This document shows positions 16,132 to 22,960 of a stretch of DNA of 64,000 nucleotides, piece after piece (the stretch's first letter is position 1; each line of letters begins with the position of its first letter). The notes under the pieces are model-generated. The model saw only the letters and a program-made list of their open reading frames with translations. It was not told the DNA's origin and did no database searches. Source of the stretch: Streptomyces drozdowiczii (GTDB taxonomy: Bacteria > Actinomycetota > Actinomycetes > Streptomycetales > Streptomycetaceae). The stretch lies in contig NZ_CP098740.1 in the NCBI RefSeq assembly GCF_026167665.1, forward strand, positions 7,254,001 to 7,318,000, read 5' to 3'. A program made the translations under genes and the position numbers.

Positions 16132-16791
16132 ATGACCACCGCGCTGTTACCGCGTAAGGCCCTGCACATCACCGCCATGGCCCTCCCCCTGGCCGGATGG
16201 ACCCTCCACAGCACCGTCCTGCACCACCGCCTCACCCAGGCCAACCGCGACCCCCTCACCGGGGCCTGGCGCCGCACAGAGTTCACCGTCCGCGCGCAGC
16301 GCCTCGTGGACCGTCACCCCGGTGACGTCGTCCTGGTCCTCGCGGACGCCGACAGGTTCAAGGCCCTGAACGACACGTACGGGCATGCGGCGGGCGACGC
16401 CGCACTCGCAGCGATCGGCACCCGGCTCACCGAGTGGTCCGGGCCCCGCGGCGTCGTTGGCCGCCTCGGCGGCGACGAGTTCGCCGCCCTGGCCCGCATC
16501 AAGCCCCGACACCAAGGGCTGCGCCTGGAGCACCTCGCCCGCCTCATGTCCCGCCCCGTCCCGTACGAGGACGGGCTGCTGCCCCTGGGCGTCTCGCTGG
16601 GCGCAGCCACCCCGGCCGCCGTCGCAGCCACCGACCTGCCGACCCTGATGCGCGCCGCCGACGCAGCTATGTACGAGGGCAAGCACAGCGGCCGCGTGTT
16701 CCTCGCTGACCGTTCCCACGCCGCTGTCCCGTCGGTGAACGGCCGCCGCGCTGGACGGCCGGGTACCAACCTCAAGGGGCGAGCCGCGTGA
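16132..16791 (+). CDS. GGDEF diguanylate cyclase
   Basis: 219 residues. A short hydrophobic N-terminus (HITAMALPLAGWTLHSTVL) precedes a compact GGDEF domain: DPLTGAWRR, DADRFKALNDTYGHAAGD, then RLGGDEFAAL with the active GGDEF at residues about 113-117, and DAAMYEGKHSGR. All catalytic residues for making cyclic di-GMP from two GTP are present. The RxxD inhibitory site usually five residues before GGDEF is absent, so product inhibition may be lost. Single-domain GGDEF proteins are recurrent on Streptomyces plasmids and integrative elements, where they may alter host development, which c-di-GMP controls through BldD. It is coupled to the ASCH gene by a GTGA overlap. Confidence 0.85.
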   Translation: MTTALLPRKALHITAMALPLAGWTLHSTVLHHRLTQANRDPLTGAWRRTEFTVRAQRLVDRHPGDVVLVLADADRFKALNDTYGHAAGDAALAAIGTRLTEWSGPRGVVGRLGGDEFAALARIKPRHQGLRLEHLARLMSRPVPYEDGLLPLGVSLGAATPAAVAATDLPTLMRAADAAMYEGKHSGRVFLADRSHAAVPSVNGRRAGRPGTNLKGRAA

Positions 16792-17225
16792 TCCCCACCC
16801 CGCTGCCCGCTGGCGACTGGATCCGCGGCATCACCATCCGTCAGCCCTGGGCAACCTGCATCCTCGCCGGAAAAGACGTGGAGAACCGCCCCCGGCCCTG
16901 GCAACCGGGATGGGTCCTCCTGCACGCGGGACAGCAGACCGACCGCCACTCCCTGCGCATCCCGCTGGTCGCCCGCACGATCCGACACCGCGAACTCACC
17001 ACCGGCGCGGTCATTGGCATCGCCCGGATCACCGACTGCCACCAGGACCCGGACCGCTCCACGTTCTGTTCCGAGTGGGCCCAACCAGATGCCTGGCACC
17101 TGGTGCTCGCCGACATCCAAGAGCTGCCCCTGCCGATCCCGGCGCGCGGGCAACTCGGGCCCTGGCGCCCCACGGAGGATCTCGTCGACCAGGTCCTCCA
17201 GCAGCTGCCCGCGTTCCGGCCGTGA
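16788..17225 (+). CDS. ASCH-domain protein
   Basis: 145 residues, GTG start overlapping the GGDEF stop. ITIRQPWATCILAGKDVENR near the N-terminus, then HAG and GAVIGIARITDC with a final W-x-LVLAD, is the ASCH/PUA-like fold that binds RNA or modified nucleotides. Some ASCH proteins are ribonucleases or N4-acetylcytidine hydrolases; which activity applies here is unknown. ASCH proteins of this type (QPWA...K..ENR) are frequent on phages and plasmids. Overlap on both sides suggests joint translation with the GGDEF and zinc-protein genes. Confidence 0.75.
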   Translation: MIPTPLPAGDWIRGITIRQPWATCILAGKDVENRPRPWQPGWVLLHAGQQTDRHSLRIPLVARTIRHRELTTGAVIGIARITDCHQDPDRSTFCSEWAQPDAWHLVLADIQELPLPIPARGQLGPWRPTEDLVDQVLQQLPAFRP

Positions 17226-17500
17226 CCCGCACCCGCTCCAAGAGCCCGCTGTGGGAGCCGGGCCCCATCCCGCTCCCCGGCGGCCTCCTCGACTGGCGCG
17301 ACCCCCGGCATTACGACCGCCGACAGGACCACCCCTGCACCCTGTGCGGCACCCCCACACCGCTGCGCTCCCACACTGGCGAGCCAGCGCACAAAAGTTG
17401 CGCTGAAGCCTGGATCGCCGCGAATCCCGCTGAGGCCCGGACCGGCCGGTTCGCCTCCGACAGCAACACCGGACGCAGCCGCCGCGACGACCACGCCTGA
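17222..17500 (+). CDS. small zinc-binding hypothetical protein
   Basis: 92 residues from GTG 17222 in a GTGA overlap with the ASCH gene. One likely zinc site: CTLCG...HTGEPAHKSC (C-x2-C-x14-H-x2-C, an HNH-finger-like spacing). The remainder is basic and probably disordered. Function unknown. It is the third gene of the GGDEF-ASCH unit. Confidence 0.6.
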   Translation: MTRTRSKSPLWEPGPIPLPGGLLDWRDPRHYDRRQDHPCTLCGTPTPLRSHTGEPAHKSCAEAWIAANPAEARTGRFASDSNTGRSRRDDHA

Positions 17501-17542
17501 GCCCACCACCCACAACAACCCACCGACCAAAGGACAACAACC

Positions 17543-17960
17543 GTGACCGAGACGTTCGAGACCATCCGCTACACCGCCGACATCGTCGTTACCCGTACCG
17601 ATGGCCACGTCCTGCTGATCCAGCGCGGCTGGGACCCGCACAAGGGGATGTGGGCCCTGCCCCGGCGGACACGTCGATCCCGGCGAGACCAGCCGCGCCG
17701 CAGCCGCCCGCGAACTGCAGGAGGAGACCGGCCTCCTGGTGGCCGCCGACGACCTGCGCCAGATCGGCGTCTGGGACGCGCCCGGCCGTGACCCGCGTGG
17801 TCGATACGTCACCGTCGCCTACGCGGCCGTCGTCCCGGCGGGCGCCTCGATCGTCGCCGGGGACGACGCCCGCACTGCCCACTGGTGGTCCCTGAACCAC
17901 CTGCCGGACCGCCTGGCGTTTGACCACGCCGACATCCTCCGCGCGACCACAGCCTCCTGA
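17543..17960 (+). pseudogene. Nudix hydrolase with one-base frameshift
   Basis: The first frame encodes TADIVVTRTDGHVLLIQRGW...KGMWALP. The rest of the protein continues one base later: GGHVDPGETSRAAAARELQE followed by ETGLLV, a perfect Nudix box (Gx5Ex7REUxEEXGU), through to TGA 17958-17960. The break is at the CCCC run 17660-17663, where CCC would restore the frame. Joined, it is an ordinary ADP-ribose/NTP-type Nudix hydrolase of about 138 residues, which hydrolyses nucleoside diphosphate derivatives. It is either an inactivated gene or a sequencing indel. Confidence 0.75.
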
Positions 17961-18038
17961 CACACCAAGTTGGCTCGAAGCCTCCGTAGGGGATGCCCGC
18001 AACCTGTCCAGGCCCGCCCGCTGCGTACCGCCCTCGAA

Positions 18039-18070
18039 GCCCTGCCCCGTTCCCCGGGGCAGGGCTTTTT
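18039..18070 (+). terminator. Rho-independent terminator
   Basis: GCCCTGCCCCG (18039-18049) pairs with CGGGGCAGGGC (18055-18065) and is followed by TTTTT. It ends the 16.1-17.96 kb gene group before the partition locus. Confidence 0.85.
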
Positions 18071-18107
18071 CTGTTTTGTGGCGTCTTTGATGGTCTGTCC
18101 GTCTGGC

Positions 18108-18122
18108 GTTTTCAATGGAAAC
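18108..18122. promoter_or_regulatory. parS-like site 1
   Basis: GTTTTC-AAT-GGAAAC, one mismatch from a perfect inverted repeat. The dyad extends to 12-nt arms (CTGGCG...CGCCAG). It lies 200 bp upstream of parB. Confidence 0.6.
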
Positions 18123-18263
18123 GCCAGTCCGATCCACTGCCCCGGAGCGGGGATGCTTCTCCGTCAACCCCCGGATAGAGCCCGGTGGTTCTTCGACGAG
18201 CCAGCCCCCGGCCGCTCGGCGAGACGACCAGCTATCCCCGCGCGGCTGCGTGAGGGGATCAGC

Positions 18264-18278
18264 GTTTCCAACGGAAAC
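18264..18278. promoter_or_regulatory. parS-like site 2
   Basis: GTTTCC-AAC-GGAAAC, perfect 6-bp arms flanked by C and G. It lies 42 bp upstream of the parB start, so ParB binding here could also repress the operon. Confidence 0.65.
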
Positions 18279-18319
18279 GGCTAGTCTCTGGCCGTACCGT
18301 CTGTCGTCCTGGAGAATCT

Positions 18320-19612
18320 ATGGCTGCCAACCCCCTTCCGAGGCCCAAGCGCACGAGCACCAAGCCCTCTGCGGCTCCATCGAAGGAAGCGGCGTTCTAT
18401 CGGGGTGGGAAGGACCGTAGCGGCGACGTGGTCGAGCTCCACCCCAAAGACCTCTGCCCCAACCCGTTCAACCGGCGGGCAATGTCGGGCGTTGCGGAGC
18501 TTGCGGCCACGATCCAAGAAGTCGGCCTCCTCCAAAACATCGCACACATCCCGGCGGACATCTGGGTCGCGCATTACCCGGAGACGGCCGACAACATCAC
18601 CGCTGCGAACGTCATCCTTTTCGGGGAGCACCGCTGGCGCGCCGTCCAAACCCTGGGCTGGGAAATGATCCCGAGCGTCCTGATGGACGACAAGGTCGCG
18701 GACGCCCGCCTCATCACGCTGATTGAGAACCTCCGGCGCGCACAGCTCAGCCCGCTGGAAGAGGCCGAGCACTACGTGGCCCTGCGAAGCAGCGGGCTGT
18801 CGTACGAGCAAATCGCGCAGAAGGTCGGCGAGACCGCCAAGGGGGCCATTTCCAAGGGCACCGTGTGGAAGCGAGTGCAGCTCCTCGCGCTGGAGCCGGA
18901 GGTCCAAGGAGCTCTCCGAAACGGCACCCTGGCTGTGAGCACTGCCGAAAAGCTCCAGAAGATGAGTGCGGAGGATCAGCGGGAGGCCGTGACCCTAGTG
19001 CAGGGCGGGATGCGGCCGCTTGAGGCGCAGGCGCAGATCCTCGCACGGCAGCGGCAGACTGAGACCGAGCCGGCCGAAGGAAAGCCTGCCGTTTCCAGTG
19101 GAAACGCCGCCCCCCAGTCCCGGACAACGGCAAAGAAGGAACAGCCCAAGCCGTCGGCTGACCAGTACGAGCAAGACCGAAGGATTGCAGCGGCAGCCCG
19201 AGACACCGCCTGCCAGCTCCTCGTGGAGACCACCGACGTTGGCGACCCCGCCAACAGCGAGCTTCTCCTCAAGGCCATGACCGGTGCACTGCTCGCTCCG
19301 CAGCAGCAGTCCGCCGCACAGCAGCGCGCCCTGGTCTGGCTCCGCCGCGCCGAACGCCACAGGCTCGACGACCAGAACGCCAGCTCGTACTTCAACGCAG
19401 TCCAGGACTCGGGTGACGGCGAACTTCAAAGGCTCGCCGCCTTCGCCATCTCGCTCGCCGCCGCCGAGCTCCGCACTGCCGCCCGCCGGCACTCGTGGGG
19501 AACCCGCGAGACCGGCTACCTCCACCTTCTCCAAGAGCACGCCCAGTACACCCCGGACACCGCGTGGGAGAAGAAGGAGCTGGCCTTCGACACCACAGGA
19601 GAGACCGAGTGA
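18320..19612 (+). CDS. parB: ParB-family partition protein
   Basis: 430 residues from ATG, with GGAG upstream. The ParB/Srx N-domain is seen as LCPNPFNRRAM near residue 45, and GEHRWRAVQTLG at residues about 103-114 (canonical GERRxRA CTPase motif). LIENLRRAQLSPLEEAEHY and the helix-turn-helix LSYEQIAQKVGETAKGAISK follow at residues 133-195. The C-terminal half is a long helical region. ParB loads as a CTP-dependent clamp at parS and stimulates ParA ATPase for plasmid segregation. Four parS-like palindromes lie upstream, inside and downstream of the operon. The stop overlaps the parA start (GTGA). The order parB-parA is the reverse of the usual one. Confidence 0.85.
   Translation: MAANPLPRPKRTSTKPSAAPSKEAAFYRGGKDRSGDVVELHPKDLCPNPFNRRAMSGVAELAATIQEVGLLQNIAHIPADIWVAHYPETADNITAANVILFGEHRWRAVQTLGWEMIPSVLMDDKVADARLITLIENLRRAQLSPLEEAEHYVALRSSGLSYEQIAQKVGETAKGAISKGTVWKRVQLLALEPEVQGALRNGTLAVSTAEKLQKMSAEDQREAVTLVQGGMRPLEAQAQILARQRQTETEPAEGKPAVSSGNAAPQSRTTAKKEQPKPSADQYEQDRRIAAAARDTACQLLVETTDVGDPANSELLLKAMTGALLAPQQQSAAQQRALVWLRRAERHRLDDQNASSYFNAVQDSGDGELQRLAAFAISLAAAELRTAARRHSWGTRETGYLHLLQEHAQYTPDTAWEKKELAFDTTGETE
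19091..19105. promoter_or_regulatory. parS-like site 3 (inside parB)
   Basis: GTTTCC-AGT-GGAAAC with flanking C/G. It lies within the ParB linker codons, as parS sites within par operons sometimes do. Confidence 0.6.
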
Positions 19613-20472
19613 CACGCACAGTCGAACCCCGCTTTCGCCCCAGAGGGCGGCGCCACCCCAAGATCTACGCCTTCATCCTTGAGTGCGGCGGCTCCACCAA
19701 AACCACCAGTGCCACCTCCATGGCGACCGAGGCGGCACTGCGGGGGTATCAGGGCACCATCTTCGACTTCGACGCCAACCGGTCCACGACCACAATCCTC
19801 GGCTACGACGAAGAGGCCATGAAGGGACGCAAGACCGTCCTCGACCTCATCCACGGAACCGCGACGTTGGACGAGGTCGCCCTCCCGGCGCGCTACCGCA
19901 TCGGTGACGGATACGACGACGACGCCTTCGCCTACATCCCCGGCCTGCGCCTCGTGCCCAGCTGCAAAGAGATGTCCAGCGCGGACACCGCCATCGCCGA
20001 GGACGCGGACCGACAAGACTGGTTCGCCGAGATCCTGCTCGGCTACGACGGCGACGAGGACGACGTCTTCTGGCTCGACTTCCCGGCCAGCTACGGGAAG
20101 ATGGTCTACTCCGTGATCCGCATGCTCGACGAGGACGACTCCGTCATCCCGTCGGTCCGCGCCGATCCGAAGGACGTCAAGCTGCTGGTGCCCCTGTTCG
20201 AGGAACTCGACCGCGTCCGGGAGAAGAACCGCCTTCGGCGCTCGGTCCCCGCCCGCCCGACGGTCAACCACCTCATCCTCACCGGGACCCCCACCGCCAG
20301 CTATACCGAAGCATCAGCAAGGAAGGCCACGGCGCTCGCAGAGTTCCTATACGGCGACATCCTCACGCCCTACATCCGGTACTCCGCTGACGCCAAGAAG
20401 CTGTACGACGACTGCTGCCCCTCCCCATCCTCCTCCCCAACTCGGTACCGGCCGTCGACTACCGGAAGCTGA
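19609..20472 (+). CDS. parA: ParA-like partition ATPase (atypical Walker A; 3' end probably frameshifted)
   Basis: 287 residues from GTG 19609 in overlap with the parB stop. ECGGSTKTTSATSMA at residues about 23-37 aligns with the deviant Walker A KGGxGKTT, but the N-terminal signature lysine is replaced by Cys and the second Gly by Thr. IFDFDANRSTTTILG follows as the A' motif (D..pq.s.t). Near 20415 the frame appears to lose one base. In the neighbouring frame the protein would end LPLPILLPNSVPAVDYRKLM... at TGA 20502-20504, a far more protein-like tail than CCPSPSSSPTRYRPSTTGS. Together with ParB and the four palindromes, this is a plasmid partition cassette. Confidence 0.75.
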   Translation: MTRTVEPRFRPRGRRHPKIYAFILECGGSTKTTSATSMATEAALRGYQGTIFDFDANRSTTTILGYDEEAMKGRKTVLDLIHGTATLDEVALPARYRIGDGYDDDAFAYIPGLRLVPSCKEMSSADTAIAEDADRQDWFAEILLGYDGDEDDVFWLDFPASYGKMVYSVIRMLDEDDSVIPSVRADPKDVKLLVPLFEELDRVREKNRLRRSVPARPTVNHLILTGTPTASYTEASARKATALAEFLYGDILTPYIRYSADAKKLYDDCCPSPSSSPTRYRPSTTGS

Positions 20473-20508
20473 TGTCCAGCATTGGTTTCCCCGACCGCAC
20501 TTGACCCC

Positions 20509-20523
20509 GTTTCCATTGGAAAC
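20509..20523. promoter_or_regulatory. parS-like site 4
   Basis: GTTTCC-ATT-GGAAAC, perfect arms. It lies 5 bp after the restored parA stop and just before the terminator hairpin. Confidence 0.65.
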
Positions 20524-20530
20524 GGCGCCA

Positions 20531-20565
20531 TGGCTCGGCCACCCAAACTCTGGGTGGCCGAGCCA
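20531..20565 (+). terminator. terminator hairpin of the parBA operon
   Basis: TGGCTCGGCCACCCA (20531-20545), loop AACTC, perfect complement at 20551-20565: 15 bp. Confidence 0.75.
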
Positions 20566-20782
20566 GTGCGTTCTACGAAGGCCCCAGCGGTTGCCGGAGG
20601 CTGGATTGCAACTGCTTCTCTGCGCGACTGGTGAACGGTTGTGGCGTTGGACTCGGTCGTGTCCGGTGAACCTTCAGCCAGGCTGCTCGGTGGCGAATAC
20701 CTCGATCACTTTTCGCTGACGATCTGCTGCTCGTCGGCCAGCAGCAGCACAGGCCGTTCAGGCCACATGAGAGTGTGATCGG

Positions 20783-22042
20783 ATGATGCAGCTGACCCGA
20801 ACCCACCGAGTCCTGATCGGTCTGGTCGTGGCCGGTGCGGTGCTGATCGCCGCGATCGGCTTCGCCGGTTCGTACGCCGCGGTGCGCGAGCTGGCCCTGA
20901 GCAAGGGGTTCGGGGACTTCTCGCTGGTCTTCCCGATCGGCATCGACGCGGGCATCTGCGTCCTGCTGGCCCTGGACCTGCTGCTCACCTGGCTGCGCAT
21001 CCCGTTCCCGCTGCTGCGCCAGACGGCCTGGCTGCTGACGGCCGCGACGATCGCGTTCAACGGCGCCGCCGCCTGGCCCGACCCGCTCGGCGTCGGGATG
21101 CACGCGGTCATCCCCGTCCTCTTCGTCGTCGCCGTCGAGGCCGCCCGGCACGCGGTGGGCCGGATCGCGGACATCACGGCCGACAAGCACATGGAGGGCG
21201 TCCGCCTCACCCGGTGGCTGCTCTCGCCGGTCCCCACCTTCCGGCTCTGGCGCCGGATGAAGCTGTGGGAGCTCCGCAGCTACGAGCAGGTCATCAAGCT
21301 GGAGCAGGACCGCCTGATCTACCAGGCCCGCCTCCAGGCCCGCTACGGCCGCGCCTGGCGGCGGCGGGCCCCCGTCGAGTCCCTGATGCCGCTGCGCCTC
21401 GCGAAGTACGGCGTCCCGCTCGCCGAGACCGGCCCCGCGGGCCTGGCCGCCGCCGGCATCGAACCGGCCCTACTCCCCCCGGCCCCGGCTCTTCCGGGAG
21501 TGGCCGATGAGGGCGTGGTGAACGACAGCGACCGGGTGCCGGTGACGGCAGCCGCGGCCGTGGATGTTGCTGTGGGCGGCCGTCCGGTGGGCTCAAGCGG
21601 CGCGGGGCCTTCGCAGATCGAGGCTAGCGCGCCGGTCGTGACGGGTCGGCAGTTCGTGGACGCGGGGGAGCAGGAAGAGCAGCAGTCCGTCGTGGCACTG
21701 CCTGACATTGACTACCGGGACGCGGTCCAGGGCTACCTCGCCCAGTTCGGCCGCTTCCCTGACGCGGTACAGCTCAGCTCCTTCCTCGCGCAGTACGGAA
21801 TTGTGGACGCCACGGGTGACCCGCTCCCCGAGGCACTGCTGGGCCCGGTCCTGGACGGCATCCGGAACCACATGCAGTCCGTCCTGGAGCACGAGGACGT
21901 AGAGGCGCGATCGGCGGCTCCGTCCGGTAGTGAGCACCATGACGATGGCAGAGACCGGCCCGCTGCGGTTGCCGGCCACGCCTCGGCGGCCGTCGAGCCC
22001 CCGGGGAGCCGGAGCCCGAGGTGTTCGGTGAGGGCGCCCTGA
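20783..22042 (+). CDS. DUF2637 membrane protein (SpdB-like), C-terminus displaced by a frame break
   Basis: 419 residues in the uninterrupted frame, ATG start. Four hydrophobic segments (LIGLVVAGAVLIAAIGFAG; FPIGIDAGICVLLALDLLL; AWLLTAATIAFNGAAA; AVIPVLFVVAVEAARHAVG) with the characteristic PIGIDAG and VEAARHAVGR motifs identify DUF2637. This family is found on actinobacterial plasmids and integrative elements and includes SpdB-type spread proteins. It continues with a long helix (WELRSYEQVIKLEQDRLIYQ) and a variable linker. Near the C5G4 run at 22000-22008 the natural frame seems to shift to the segment ending at 22401. It follows parBA at 310 bp. A role in plasmid spread or anchoring is inferred. 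Confidence 0.75.
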   Translation: MMQLTRTHRVLIGLVVAGAVLIAAIGFAGSYAAVRELALSKGFGDFSLVFPIGIDAGICVLLALDLLLTWLRIPFPLLRQTAWLLTAATIAFNGAAAWPDPLGVGMHAVIPVLFVVAVEAARHAVGRIADITADKHMEGVRLTRWLLSPVPTFRLWRRMKLWELRSYEQVIKLEQDRLIYQARLQARYGRAWRRRAPVESLMPLRLAKYGVPLAETGPAGLAAAGIEPALLPPAPALPGVADEGVVNDSDRVPVTAAAAVDVAVGGRPVGSSGAGPSQIEASAPVVTGRQFVDAGEQEEQQSVVALPDIDYRDAVQGYLAQFGRFPDAVQLSSFLAQYGIVDATGDPLPEALLGPVLDGIRNHMQSVLEHEDVEARSAAPSGSEHHDDGRDRPAAVAGHASAAVEPPGSRSPRCSVRAP

Positions 22043-22401
22043 TCGAGGAGGACGGGCCGTGGACTCACACCGGGACGGCGGCCGACCGGACGGGCGCCGC
22101 TCCGCGGATCACTGCACAGGCGAGGATCCCGGCCCCGGCCGGGAGTCCCGAGCAGACGCGCGAGGTGCTCCCGGAGCCGGAGCCCGGACAGTCGGCCGAG
22201 GAGGAGCCGGGCTCATCGGTGCCGCTGCTGGGGCCTGCCCTCGTGGAGTACCACTACCGGGAGCTGTCGCCGGAGGAGCAGCAGCGGTCCGCGAACGCGC
22301 TCGCGCCGGTGCTCGCTGAGCAGACCGGATACGCGGTCGGGACCGTCCGCAAGTACATCGGACAGATCAAGCGGAGCGATGCCGCCGCGATGCCGAGTTA
22401 G
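22021..22401 (+). pseudogene. displaced C-terminal HTH segment of the DUF2637 protein
   Basis: In the -1 frame relative to the DUF2637 gene, GEPEPEVFGEGALIEEDG continues to a folded end: YHYRELSPEEQQRSANALAP followed by VLAEQTGYAVGTVRKYIGQI, a helix-turn-helix typical of the C-terminus of plasmid DUF2637 proteins. It has no ribosome site of its own. The simplest reading is one protein of about 539 residues (20783-22401) broken by a single missing base near 22000. Confidence 0.6.
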
Positions 22402-22960
22402 GTCCAAGGCTGAGAATTCCAACGGAGGGGAGGCCGTTCCAACGCGGTTGGAATAGCTCGGCTGCCCGATGTCCGGGCGGTACTCGATGGCGTTCCAACT
22501 GGGGTGCCAGGAGGTGCCCGCCCCTCCCCGTGGGCGCACCCACGAAGGACCGTTCCAGTCTCTCGGCGGCCGATGACCCAGGCCCCGGCCTGGGAGACGG
22601 CGCAGGGAACCGGCCGTGCTGGAATCCGCAGTGACTTGGAATATCCCAGTTGGAAAACTCCCTGACCTGCGATTTTCCAACTGGGTCAGCGTTTGGGTCA
22701 GCGGTGGGTCAGCGTTCGGGTCAGCGCTGACCCACCCTCCATCCGAGAAGGCCGCAGCGGCCGGCGGTGGGATGGCCCGGGCTCGGTCGAATGAACGAGC
22801 GTGCCTCGTGGGGTGAGCGGCCGGGCGTGGTCGGCGGGTGGAACGCGTTGGAATCGGCGACGCCGCAGGGTTGGCCGGCACAGAACTCGGCCCGGGTTGG
22901 AATGCTACGGGGAAGAGGTGCAGTGCCCCGTGCAGGATTCCAATCCGGGCCGTAGCCGGG
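22402..22960. repeat. convergent non-coding region with iteron-like repeats (candidate origin or centromere)
   Basis: No gene is supported in these 559 bp, which separate convergent genes. I see at least ten copies of TTCCAAC/GTTGGAA in both orientations (22417, 22437, 22447, 22492, 22636, 22649, 22675, 22847, 22896, 22938). Two form an inverted pair at 22437-22453. A 13-bp perfect inverted repeat, CCCAGTTGGAAAA, pairs 22645-22657 with 22673-22685. Four direct GGGTCAGCG copies start at 22683, 22695, 22706 and 22718, spaced 11-12 bp; the last forms the palindrome GGGTCAGCGCTGACCC. A fifth copy is at 22958. Confidence 0.65.

Noticed and set aside
17543..17960. Programmed frameshifting in the Nudix gene
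   Set aside because: No slippery heptamer, stimulatory structure or family precedent. The same kind of one-base error recurs at other homopolymers, so a sequencing indel or simple mutation is more likely.
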